Part shown: one piece after another, positions 1 through 5,481 of the stretch
Numbering within the stretch: position 1 is the stretch's first letter
How the letters are laid out: each line of letters opens with the position of its first letter
Source of the DNA: Thermoplasmata archaeon
GTDB taxonomy: Archaea; Thermoplasmatota; Thermoplasmata; Lutacidiplasmatales; UBA184
NCBI GenBank assembly: GCA_030039825.1
Contig: JASHUV010000107.1
Coordinates: 1 to 5,671, forward strand
Direction: 5' to 3'
DNA length: 5,671 bases
Notes under the pieces: model-generated
Seen by the model: the letters and a program-made list of their open reading frames with translations, nothing else
Databases searched by the model: none
What the model was told of the DNA's origin: nothing
Translations under genes and position numbers: made by a program

Positions 1-56
1 GAACCCTCGACCTGCTCCTTACCAAGGAGCCGCTCTACCGACTGAGCCACCGCGGC
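1..56 (-). tRNA. tRNA-Thr (anticodon GGT), 3' part cut off by window edge
   Basis: Read on the minus strand, the sequence folds as a tRNA from nucleotide 1 to 56. The acceptor 5' strand is GCCGCGG (56-50), followed by TG, then a D-stem GCTC/GAGC closing an 8-base loop with the invariant GG. The anticodon stem is GCTCC/GGAGC with loop TTGGTAA, giving anticodon GGT (bases 23-21), which reads the ACC threonine codon. The variable loop is AGGTC, then the T-stem 5' strand GAGGG and the start TTC of the T-loop. The rest of the T-arm, the acceptor 3' strand and the discriminator base lie outside the window, so acceptor pairing cannot be checked. No intron is visible at the canonical position 37/38. 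It is transcribed away from the enoyl-CoA hydratase gene's end, on the same strand, 74 bases downstream of that gene's stop. Confidence 0.93.
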
Positions 57-81
57 GCGAGCGAAGTGGGACCGGTCGCCC

Positions 82-96
82 CTCAAGTCCTTTCCG
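82..96 (-). promoter_or_regulatory. Possible BRE/TATA element for tRNA-Thr
   Basis: On the minus strand a purine-rich GGAAAGGA leads into ACTTGAGG, which is centred about 29 bases upstream of the first tRNA nucleotide. This is the position of an archaeal BRE-TATA promoter. The match is poor in A/T content, but it is the least GC-rich stretch between the tRNA and the enoyl-CoA hydratase stop. It is a positional inference only. Confidence 0.3.
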
Positions 97-130
97 CCCG
101 GCTCGGTCGATCGGGCTCCCCGGGACGGGA

Positions 131-934
131 TCACCGATCGGGGGAGGCCGGCTTGCGGGTCTCGGGGGTCCACGCCGCCCGGGCGAGGAACGCCGCCATG
201 CCGGCCTTCTGATCCGGCGTGGCGAACAGGGCCTGCCACTCTCCGAGCTCCTCGGCGAGACCCTCGGCGAGGGCCCGGTCGATGGCCCCGGCGAGGACCC
301 GTTTCGCGGCCGCGAGCGCCGTCGCGGACTTTCCCGAGAGCTCCTCGGCGATCGCGATCGCCCGCGGGAGGAGCTCCGGGCGGGAGACCACCTCGAGGAC
401 GAGCCCTTGGGACTGGGCGTCGCGGGCCGTGACGGCGCGCCCGGTCAGGATCCACTCCCGCGCGCGGGCCGCGCCGATCCGGCGGGGAAGCCGCTGCGTC
501 CCGCCCCAACCGGGCATGACGCCGAGATTGATCTCGGGCTGCCCGAATCGGGCGTCCTCGCTCGCGATCACGAGGTCGCAGGCGAGGGCGATCTCGCAAC
601 CCCCTCCGAGGCAGGAACCGTGGACGGCGGCCACGACGGGGAGCGGGAGCCGCTCGATCGCGACCGTGACCGATTGGCCGCGGCCGCCGTGGCGGGCCGC
701 CTCGGCCGGTCCCATCGACCTCATCTCCCGAACGTCGGCCCCCGCCGCGAACGCCTTCTCGGCCGCACCGGCGAGGACGACGGCGCGGACCGTGGGATCG
801 CGATCGACCTCCGCGATCCGACCGAGGAGGGCGTCGAGCACCGGCCCGCTCAGGACGTTCACCGGGGGATGGTCGATCGTCAGGAGGGCGACGGCCCCGC
901 GGCGTTCGAGGCGCACCAGCTCGGGCGCGGTCAT
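131..934 (-). CDS. Enoyl-CoA hydratase (crotonase family)
   Basis: A 267-residue crotonase-fold enzyme, the usual family length. It is expected to hydrate trans-2-enoyl-CoA to 3-hydroxyacyl-CoA in the cytoplasm, in acyl-CoA degradation or related pathways. The N-terminal strand block (residues 6-30) holds the family's HPPVN motif. The first oxyanion-hole segment is FAAGADVREM (62-71). The second is GSCLGGGCEIA (107-117), then GQPEINLGVMPGWGGTQRLPR (131-151). Both catalytic acids of true hydratases are present: Glu114 in GGGCE and Glu134 in GQPEI. This argues for hydratase rather than isomerase or dehalogenase activity. The reading frame runs 20 codons further upstream to 994, but those residues have no family character. 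The ATG at 934 was chosen because the family start falls there and a TATA-like box sits 27 bases upstream. The gene is divergent from the amidohydrolase. Acyl chain specificity cannot be read from the sequence. Confidence 0.93.
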   Translation of the reverse strand: MTAPELVRLERRGAVALLTIDHPPVNVLSGPVLDALLGRIAEVDRDPTVRAVVLAGAAEKAFAAGADVREMRSMGPAEAARHGGRGQSVTVAIERLPLPVVAAVHGSCLGGGCEIALACDLVIASEDARFGQPEINLGVMPGWGGTQRLPRRIGAARAREWILTGRAVTARDAQSQGLVLEVVSRPELLPRAIAIAEELSGKSATALAAAKRVLAGAIDRALAEGLAEELGEWQALFATPDQKAGMAAFLARAAWTPETRKPASPDR

Positions 935-957
935 CCTCTCCGCGACACCCGGGCCTC

Positions 958-965
958 CCTTTAGC
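958..965 (-). promoter_or_regulatory. TATA-like box for the enoyl-CoA hydratase gene
   Basis: GCTAAAGG on the minus strand is centred about 27 bases upstream of the ATG at 934, in otherwise very GC-rich DNA. The spacing equals the archaeal TATA-to-transcription-start distance, so the mRNA would be leaderless. A GGGAGG lies 17 bases before the ATG and a GGAGAGG abuts it. Neither is well spaced as a Shine-Dalgarno site. Confidence 0.5.
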
Positions 966-997
966 GTCGCGCGCGCTCGGTCCCCCGGGCACAAAGA

Positions 998-1005
998 GGA
1001 TGTAA
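998..1005 (+). promoter_or_regulatory. TATA-like box for the amidohydrolase gene
   Basis: GATGTAAT, preceded by the purine- and A-rich ACAAAGAG (991-998) as a BRE-like element, is centred about 25 bases upstream of the GTG at 1027. It is the only A/T-rich patch in the divergent region. Its position fits leaderless transcription starting at the GTG, and no Shine-Dalgarno sequence precedes that codon. Confidence 0.5.
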
Positions 1006-1026
1006 TCCGGTCCGCTGGGCCGGCCC

Positions 1027-2364
1027 GTGCCGACCGTGCCAGAGGCGCCCCCGGTCGTCGTCCGTGACGCCCTCATCGTCACCCAGGATGCCGAGCGACG
1101 GGTGATCCGCGGGGACGTCCGGTTCGAGGCGGGCCGGTTCCGGTCCGTCGGCGGGACGGCGGCGACGGAGGGCGCGGAGATCGTGGACGGACGGGATCTC
1201 GCCGTCCTGCCGGGCCTCATCAACGCCCACCAGCACGTCGCGATGTCGATCCTCCGGGGGGTCGCCGACGACGTCGACCTGTCCGGATTCCTCGAGCGGC
1301 TCTTCGCGGTCGACGCCCGTCGGACCGAGGCCGATGTCGAGACCGGGGCGCTCGCCGGGATCGCCGAGATGCTCCTCTCGGGAACGACATCGTTCCTGGA
1401 CCTGTACTACTACGAGGACGCCGTCGCGCGCGCCTGCGAGCGGCTCGGCATCCGGGGGTTCCTCGGTTGGGCCGTCCTCGACCCGGAGATGACGACGCAG
1501 TCCGGGCGGCCGATCGACAACGCCGCCGCCTTCATCGACCGGTGGACGGGGCATCCGCTCGTGACGCCCCTCGTCGCCCCCCAGGGGGTCTACGTCTGCG
1601 GGGAGGGGACCTGGCTCGCCGCGCGGCGCCTCGCGGAGTCGAAGAGGACCCTGTGCCACTACCATCTCTCCGAGACCCGCAAGGAGGTCCACGAGCATGA
1701 AGCGAAGACCGGACGGCGACCGCCGCTCTGGCTCGAGGAGATCGGCTTCCTTGGCCCCGGCCAGGTCGCCGCCCACGGGGTCTGGCTCACGAACCGGGAG
1801 ATCGCGGTCCTCGCCGAGCGCCACGTCGGCGTGGCGCACTGCCCGAGCTCGAACGCGAAGCTCGCCACCGGGGGCGTCGCCCCGGTCGTCGAGCTGAGGG
1901 CCGCCGGGGTCACCGTCGGGCTCGGCACCGACTCCGCCGCGTCGAACAACTCCCTCTCCCTCCTCCGCGAGATGCACGTCGCGGGTCTCCTCCAGAAGAA
2001 CCACCGGTGGGACGCCGGAGCCCTCACGGCGCAGGAGCTCCTCGACCTCGTGACGGTCGAGGGCGCGAAGCTCCTCGGTCGGTCCGCCGACCTGGGTTCG
2101 ATCGAGGTCGGGAAGTCGGCCGACCTCTCCCTCGTCCGTCTCGACCACCCGACGATGGGTCCGGCGCGGGCGGAGGCGGTCGTCTCCCATCTCGCGTACT
2201 CGGCGAGCGAGGAGGCGATCGATTCGGTCTACGTGGGGGGCGCGCCGGTGGTCCGCGAGCGGAAGCTCGTCCGAGAGCCGTGGGAGGGGATCCGGGCCGC
2301 CGCGGCCTCCGCCGCGGAACGGCTCTGGATCGCGGCGACGCCGCTCTCCCGGTCGCACGGGTGA
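1027..2364 (+). CDS. Amidohydrolase, MTA/SAH/5'-deoxyadenosine deaminase-like
   Basis: A 445-residue metal-dependent hydrolase of the TRZ/ATZ branch of the amidohydrolase superfamily. These cytosolic enzymes have a TIM barrel plus a small beta-sandwich. The group deaminates 5'-methylthioadenosine, S-adenosylhomocysteine or 5'-deoxyadenosine, recycling by-products of SAM chemistry. Metal and catalytic residues are all visible: HxH at His68/His70 (PGLINAHQH), His213 and Glu216 (HYHLSET), His250 (AAHGVW) and Asp302 (GLGTDSAASNNSL). The HCPSSNAKL stretch (271-279) and LLQKN (321-325) are also typical of this branch. Pocket residues differ from the Thermotoga enzyme TM0936, so the substrate is uncertain (see findings). 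The GTG at 1027 was chosen because a TATA-like box lies 25 bases upstream; a second GTG at 1036 is possible. The gene converges on the surface-protein gene, 40 bases between stops. Alternatives are another purine or pyrimidine deaminase or a chlorohydrolase-like enzyme. The fold assignment is sure; the substrate is not. Confidence 0.88.
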   Translation: MPTVPEAPPVVVRDALIVTQDAERRVIRGDVRFEAGRFRSVGGTAATEGAEIVDGRDLAVLPGLINAHQHVAMSILRGVADDVDLSGFLERLFAVDARRTEADVETGALAGIAEMLLSGTTSFLDLYYYEDAVARACERLGIRGFLGWAVLDPEMTTQSGRPIDNAAAFIDRWTGHPLVTPLVAPQGVYVCGEGTWLAARRLAESKRTLCHYHLSETRKEVHEHEAKTGRRPPLWLEEIGFLGPGQVAAHGVWLTNREIAVLAERHVGVAHCPSSNAKLATGGVAPVVELRAAGVTVGLGTDSAASNNSLSLLREMHVAGLLQKNHRWDAGALTAQELLDLVTVEGAKLLGRSADLGSIEVGKSADLSLVRLDHPTMGPARAEAVVSHLAYSASEEAIDSVYVGGAPVVRERKLVREPWEGIRAAAASAAERLWIAATPLSRSHG

Positions 2365-2372
2365 GCGACGCC

Positions 2373-2396
2373 GCGGGGGACGGGCGCCTCCCCCGC
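2373..2396. terminator. Perfect hairpin between convergent genes, possible bidirectional terminator
   Basis: GCGGGGGA (2373-2380) and TCCCCCGC (2389-2396) form an uninterrupted 8-bp, nearly all G-C stem with an 8-base loop. It begins 8 bases after the amidohydrolase stop and ends 8 bases before the surface-protein stop on the other strand. It is therefore placed symmetrically for both transcripts. There is no T-tract on either side, and archaeal termination depends mainly on T-tracts, so the role as terminator is an inference from position and structure. Confidence 0.4.
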
Positions 2397-2404
2397 CCCG
2401 CCCG

Positions 2405-4069
2405 TCACGGGACGGGGGACCCGCGCGTCGCGCTCGGCTTCCGACGGCGCCGAACGACGAGGGCCACGGCGACGAAAAGGGCCGCGACGCCCGCGATCGC
2501 GAGGTCGATCTCGAGCGGACCGGTGAGCCCGACCTGGGACGACGATCCGTTCGTCGGGCAGATCGGGGGCGGCACGGGCAAGGCTTGGAACGGCACGGGG
2601 ACGTCCGTCACGTTCTCCTCGCCCGCCGCGTCGACGACCGTGAGGACCGCCGTTCGGTCCTCCTCCCCGACATAGGTGTGGTGGACCAGCGCACCGGTCG
2701 CGTTCGGGGAACCGTCCCCGAAGTCCCAATCGAAACGATAGGGAGCCGTGCCGTTCCACGCCGTGGCGTTCAGGCTGACGTTCTCGTAGGGGGCGGTGCT
2801 GCGGACCTGCCCCGTCCCCGCCACGCAGGAGTACACCGGACCCAGGACGGCCGTGACGTCGAGCGACGCGCGCGCCCCGAGGGGTGACGGGGCGAGGAGG
2901 AAGCGGATCGGCACGAGCACGGCGAGCTCGATGCCGCCCGGCACCGAGACGTTCCCCTCGGCCGGCTGGGCCACGTATCCGGCGATCGGGCCGACCTCGT
3001 AGGGGTAGTCCGAACCGTTCGGCAGGAGGAAACCGAGGACCGCCGACGTCGAAGCGTTCGGGAGGCCGTCGAGCGTCACGGCCCAGGTGGTCCCGTTCGG
3101 CAACCCCGACTCCTGGAAGTCGACCGGCGTGAGCGGCTCGAAGGCGATCGGGATCGTCACGGGCGTCTCGGAGGCGTTGAAGGTGCCGGCGTCCGGGAAG
3201 GCGGGGAGGGCGCTCGCGGCGGCGACGGAGAAGTTGTACCCGGTCCCGTTCGGGAGCCGGAAGCCGATCGTGCTCCCCGTCGACCAATTGGTCGGCCCGT
3301 ACCGGATCCGGACGGACCAGTTCGTTCCGGGGGGAAGGCCGCTCTCCCGGAAGGTGACCTCGGTGACCCCGGTGAAGTCGGCCCCGACGACACAGAAGTC
3401 ACCGGGGCCCGGGCAAGTGAGCGAGCTGTTGCCGCTGCCTGCGGTCGGCTCATAACCGGGTCCGGCGAACATCGTGTAGTTGACCGTGCCCGCCGGCTCG
3501 ACGAAATCGAGGAGGTGCCCGAACGGACCCTCGACCGTGGCGCTCCGATTCGATCCGGAGAGGTTCACCCCCCAGCTCGTGCCGTTGCCGAGGCCCTGCT
3601 CGACGAGGATGAGGGTGTCGACGCTCGGCGCCGCGCTCGTGAAGACGATCGTCAGGGCGAGGGATCGTCCGTCGACGGTGAAGTTCACGGACGCGGGGGA
3701 CGGGGTGCGGTCGACCACCCCGCCGCCGATGGCGACGTACGTGCCGTTCGGCAGCGCGATCGACGCCGTCGACGGCGCGGCGGCTCCCGTTGACGTGAAC
3801 GGAAAGCTCTGGTTGCGGACGATGAAGACCTCCCAGTAGGTCGATGAGGGGATCCCGGTCTCCGTGAACACCACGTCATAGGTCGGAGCCCCCGTCGGGC
3901 GGGGGAGCTCCCGGATCGGGCCGGGACCGGTCGTCGGGGACGAGCCCCCCGGTCGGTCCGGGGGGGTGGCCCCCGAGGGCGGGATCGCCGGCGCGAGGGC
4001 CACGGCGACGAGGAGGAGGACGGCGAGGACCCGCGCCACGACGAGGAGGCGGCGGAGCCGGTCGATCAT
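2405..4069 (-). CDS. Secreted, membrane-anchored surface protein with ESGLP-type repeats and PKD domain
   Basis: A 554-residue extracellular protein anchored at both ends. Residues 1-29 form a basic and then hydrophobic Sec-type signal or anchor (RLRR, then a Leu/Val/Ala core). A Pro/Ser/Gly/Thr-rich linker follows (30-62). Four repeats then begin near residues 66, 154, 238 and 316, each with an E-x-G-[LI]-x3-T-x-W-x-V motif. Three of them carry a later LPNG[TS] box (106, 272, 349). A PKD-type domain spans about 401-498, with WDFGDG at 448-453 and HHTY at 463-466. A hydrophobic helix (about 522-539) followed by RRRRK (540-544) is a C-terminal membrane anchor with a short cytoplasmic tail. There are 23 N-x-S/T sequons, so heavy N-glycosylation is expected, and only one lysine. 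The architecture suggests cell-surface adhesion or an envelope role; no catalytic motif is visible. The ATG at 4069 starts exactly at the signal sequence. Confidence 0.85.
   Translation of the reverse strand: MIDRLRRLLVVARVLAVLLLVAVALAPAIPPSGATPPDRPGGSSPTTGPGPIRELPRPTGAPTYDVVFTETGIPSSTYWEVFIVRNQSFPFTSTGAAAPSTASIALPNGTYVAIGGGVVDRTPSPASVNFTVDGRSLALTIVFTSAAPSVDTLILVEQGLGNGTSWGVNLSGSNRSATVEGPFGHLLDFVEPAGTVNYTMFAGPGYEPTAGSGNSSLTCPGPGDFCVVGADFTGVTEVTFRESGLPPGTNWSVRIRYGPTNWSTGSTIGFRLPNGTGYNFSVAAASALPAFPDAGTFNASETPVTIPIAFEPLTPVDFQESGLPNGTTWAVTLDGLPNASTSAVLGFLLPNGSDYPYEVGPIAGYVAQPAEGNVSVPGGIELAVLVPIRFLLAPSPLGARASLDVTAVLGPVYSCVAGTGQVRSTAPYENVSLNATAWNGTAPYRFDWDFGDGSPNATGALVHHTYVGEEDRTAVLTVVDAAGEENVTDVPVPFQALPVPPPICPTNGSSSQVGLTGPLEIDLAIAGVAALFVAVALVVRRRRKPSATRGSPVP
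2891..3874 (-). repeat. Four diverged protein repeats inside the surface protein
   Basis: This segment encodes about residues 66-393, four degenerate units of about 78-88 residues each. The lead motifs are FTETGIPSSTYWEV (68-81), LVEQGLGNGTSWGV (155-168), FRESGLPPGTNWSV (240-253) and FQESGLPNGTTWAV (318-331). Three units also have LPNG[TS] about 29-36 residues further on; unit 2 has a degenerate PAGT in that place. Units 3 and 4 are closest to each other. The similarity is at protein level only and I see no long exact DNA repeat, so this is an old duplication of a beta-sandwich-like module rather than a recent tandem array. Confidence 0.8.
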
Positions 4070-4160
4070 GCGGCCACGACCTTCGCGGGAGAGGGCCGAT
4101 GTCTCATGTCGTTGGCGGGACGATGGGACCGGGGCCGGCCGCCACTGCGGGGGAGACGCC

Positions 4161-4180
4161 CCGGCGTTGGCGCGCGCCGG
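4161..4180 (-). terminator. Hairpin directly after the lipoate-ligase-like gene
   Basis: CCGGCG (4161-4166) and CGCCGG (4175-4180) can pair as a 6-bp stem over an 8-base loop. The stem begins at the base following the TGA of the lipoate-ligase-like gene. Inside it, GGCGCGCGCC (4169-4178) is itself palindromic, so an alternative fold exists. No T-tract follows. It may end that transcript before the surface-protein gene, but in DNA this GC-rich such short inverted repeats are common. Confidence 0.25.
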
Positions 4181-4864
4181 TCAACCGGGCGCGAGCGCCC
4201 GGAGCACGGCGGCCGCGAGTCCCGCGCCCGACCCGCCGAGACCGTGGCCCTCGAGCGCCGTCAGGCGGTCGGCGATGGTCGACCGCGGGACTCCGAAGAT
4301 CTCCCCGAGAAGTCCCGGGTCCAGCCGGGCGGTGAGGACGCCGTGATGGAGGAGCGCCCGGGAGGTGAGATGCTGGGCGGCCCCCCCGAGGACGCGGCCG
4401 TCGACGGTCAGGACGCGTCCCCGGTCGCTCAGCAGGCAATAGGTGGCGGACGCGCCGACGGGAGGGCTCCAGGCCGCTCTCACCCCGAGCTCCCGCAGGC
4501 CGTCGACGACGCCGGCCCCGAGGGCATCGTACGCCCTGGTCAGGCCCCGGGCCGCCCCGGGGTCCGACCGGGGCACGACGACCGACCAGACCACGTCGCC
4601 GGGCAGGTGCAGGAGCCCGGTCCCCCCGGAGCGCCTCCGGAGGACCGGCAGGCCGAGCCCGCGGGCTCGGCGAGCCACGGGGCCCTGCTCGTCGTCGGCC
4701 ACCCCGAGGGAGACGGCCGGCGCGGAGAAGCGGGCGACGCGCGCCGCGGGGCGACCCGCGGCGAGGAGCTCCTCGTCGCGCGCGAGGTTCTGCGCGGGGT
4801 CGATCGTCCCGTCGTCCGAGCCCTGCCGGCGGCGGGGGTCGCTCGCTGAAATGTGTCCCCTCAC
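4181..4864 (-). CDS. Lipoate-protein ligase / octanoyltransferase-fold protein lacking the catalytic lysine
   Basis: A 227-residue member of the BPL/LplA/LipB superfamily, which attaches or moves lipoyl, octanoyl or biotinyl groups to lysines of carrier proteins in the cytoplasm. Family signs in order are NLARDEELL (26-34), the FSAPAVSLG strand (46-54), and RRRSGGTGLLH (76-86), equivalent to the RR-x-[TS]GGG-x-x-x-H lipoyl-AMP loop. Next come VVWSVVVP (91-98), a single Cys143, VDGRVLGGAAQH (154-165), and LLHHGVL (171-177). In ligases and octanoyltransferases the fifth-to-last block reads GRK-[IV]-x-GSAQ; here the lysine is Val158, and the whole protein contains no lysine. There is no C-terminal accessory domain, so it resembles the one-domain archaeal LplA or LipM size class. 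The GTG at 4864 was chosen because GGAG lies 5 bases upstream and no other in-frame start precedes the conserved region. It lies 111 bases upstream of the surface-protein gene and is divergent from the redoxin. Activity is doubtful. Confidence 0.78.
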   Translation of the reverse strand: MRGHISASDPRRRQGSDDGTIDPAQNLARDEELLAAGRPAARVARFSAPAVSLGVADDEQGPVARRARGLGLPVLRRRSGGTGLLHLPGDVVWSVVVPRSDPGAARGLTRAYDALGAGVVDGLRELGVRAAWSPPVGASATYCLLSDRGRVLTVDGRVLGGAAQHLTSRALLHHGVLTARLDPGLLGEIFGVPRSTIADRLTALEGHGLGGSGAGLAAAVLRALAPG

Positions 4865-4903
4865 CGTCGCTCCGGGCTCGCCGGCCTCGCGGAGCTCGGA
4901 AAC

Positions 4904-4911
4904 CGATAAGG
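4904..4911 (+). promoter_or_regulatory. TATA-like box for the redoxin gene, possibly shared with the divergent gene
   Basis: CGATAAGG, preceded by GGAAAC (4898-4903) as a BRE-like element, is centred about 25 bases upstream of the GTG at 4933. This fits a leaderless mRNA. A GGAGGG at 4917-4922 lies 10 bases before the GTG, far for a Shine-Dalgarno site and upstream of the predicted transcript start. Read on the minus strand, the same patch (TTATCGGTTT) lies 36-46 bases before the GTG of the lipoate-ligase-like gene. It could serve that gene with a short leader containing its GGAG. Confidence 0.5.
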
Positions 4912-4932
4912 AGCGCGGAGGGTTCGTGGACC

Positions 4933-5481
4933 GTGGCCGAACTCTCGACCTTCCGACTCCACCCGGGCGACCCGGCGCCCGACTTCGCCCTCCCCGCGAC
5001 CGACGGACGGACCTACCGCCGCGACGACTTCGCCGAGGCGAAGCTCCTCGCCGTGACGTTCTGGTGCAACCACTGCCCGTACGTGCAGGCCTGGGAGGGA
5101 CGGACGATCGAGCTCGCGAAGGCGACCGCGAACCGCGGCGTCCAGTTCGTGCTGATCAATGCGAACGACGACCGGGCGTACCCGGACGACCGGATGGAGC
5201 GGATGATCGAGCGCGCGCGCTCGAAGGGCTACCCGATGCCCTATCTTCGCGACGAGAGCCAGTCGGTCGCCCGCGCCTACGGGGCGCTCGTGACGCCGCA
5301 CCCGATGCTCTTCGGGCCGGACCGGCGGCTCCTCTTCCAGGGCCGCATCGACGACCACCACGACCGCCCGGAGGCGGTCACGGCGCGCTACCTCGGCGGC
5401 GCCATCGACGCGGCGCTCTCCGGACGACCGATCCCTCGCCCCGAGCTACCGGTCCTCGGATGCTCGGTAAAGTGGCGCTGA
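4933..5481 (+). CDS. Thioredoxin-like redoxin (AhpC/TSA-related) with CNHC motif
   Basis: A 182-residue thioredoxin-fold protein of the widespread 'thioredoxin family protein' group related to AhpC/TSA and ResA-type redoxins. The N-terminus has the redoxin signature GDPAPDFALPATDG (12-25). The active site is FWCNHCPYV (43-51), a CxxC with Cys45 and Cys48 in the CNHCPYV form special to this group. INANDD (75-80), PYLRDESQSVARAYGA (103-118), the cis-proline region VTPHP (120-124) and GRIDDH (137-142) follow. The C-terminus ends in GCSVKW (176-181), where Cys177 is conserved and could be a third redox cysteine. There is no signal peptide, so it is cytoplasmic. It probably acts as a disulfide reductase or peroxiredoxin-like reductant; the substrate is unknown. 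The GTG at 4933 matches the family start and the TATA spacing. Its last 36 bases overlap the convergent NOP5 gene. Confidence 0.88.
   Translation: MAELSTFRLHPGDPAPDFALPATDGRTYRRDDFAEAKLLAVTFWCNHCPYVQAWEGRTIELAKATANRGVQFVLINANDDRAYPDDRMERMIERARSKGYPMPYLRDESQSVARAYGALVTPHPMLFGPDRRLLFQGRIDDHHDRPEAVTARYLGGAIDAALSGRPIPRPELPVLGCSVKWR

Noticed and set aside
108..149. Direct repeat of CGATCGGG and an imperfect GGCTCCCC/GGGGAGGCC inverted repeat near the enoyl-CoA hydratase stop
   Set aside because: The repeat is only 8 bases. The stem needs a bulge and a 20-base-plus loop and overlaps coding sequence. Such matches are expected by chance at this GC content.
935..994. 20-residue N-terminal extension of the enoyl-CoA hydratase
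   Set aside because: The extension has no crotonase-family counterpart, and starting at 994 would place the TATA-like box inside the coding sequence. The ATG at 934 fits both family and promoter.
961..2358. 465-codon open frame on the minus strand opposite the amidohydrolase gene
   Set aside because: It is an antisense shadow of a well-supported gene in GC-rich DNA. The translation is low-complexity, rich in Arg, Gly, Pro, Asp and Glu, with no recognisable motif, while the plus-strand frame has the full amidohydrolase signature.
2229..3287. 352-codon minus-strand frame overlapping the 3' halves of two genes
   Set aside because: It runs in another frame through the surface-protein gene and into the amidohydrolase gene. 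It is dominated by Arg, Gly and Pro and has no domain-like pattern.
4106..4849. 247-codon plus-strand frame opposite the lipoate-ligase-like gene
   Set aside because: The protein composition is that of an antisense frame (Gly, Arg, Pro, Glu-rich, no hydrophobic pattern). The opposite strand carries ordered LplA-family motifs.
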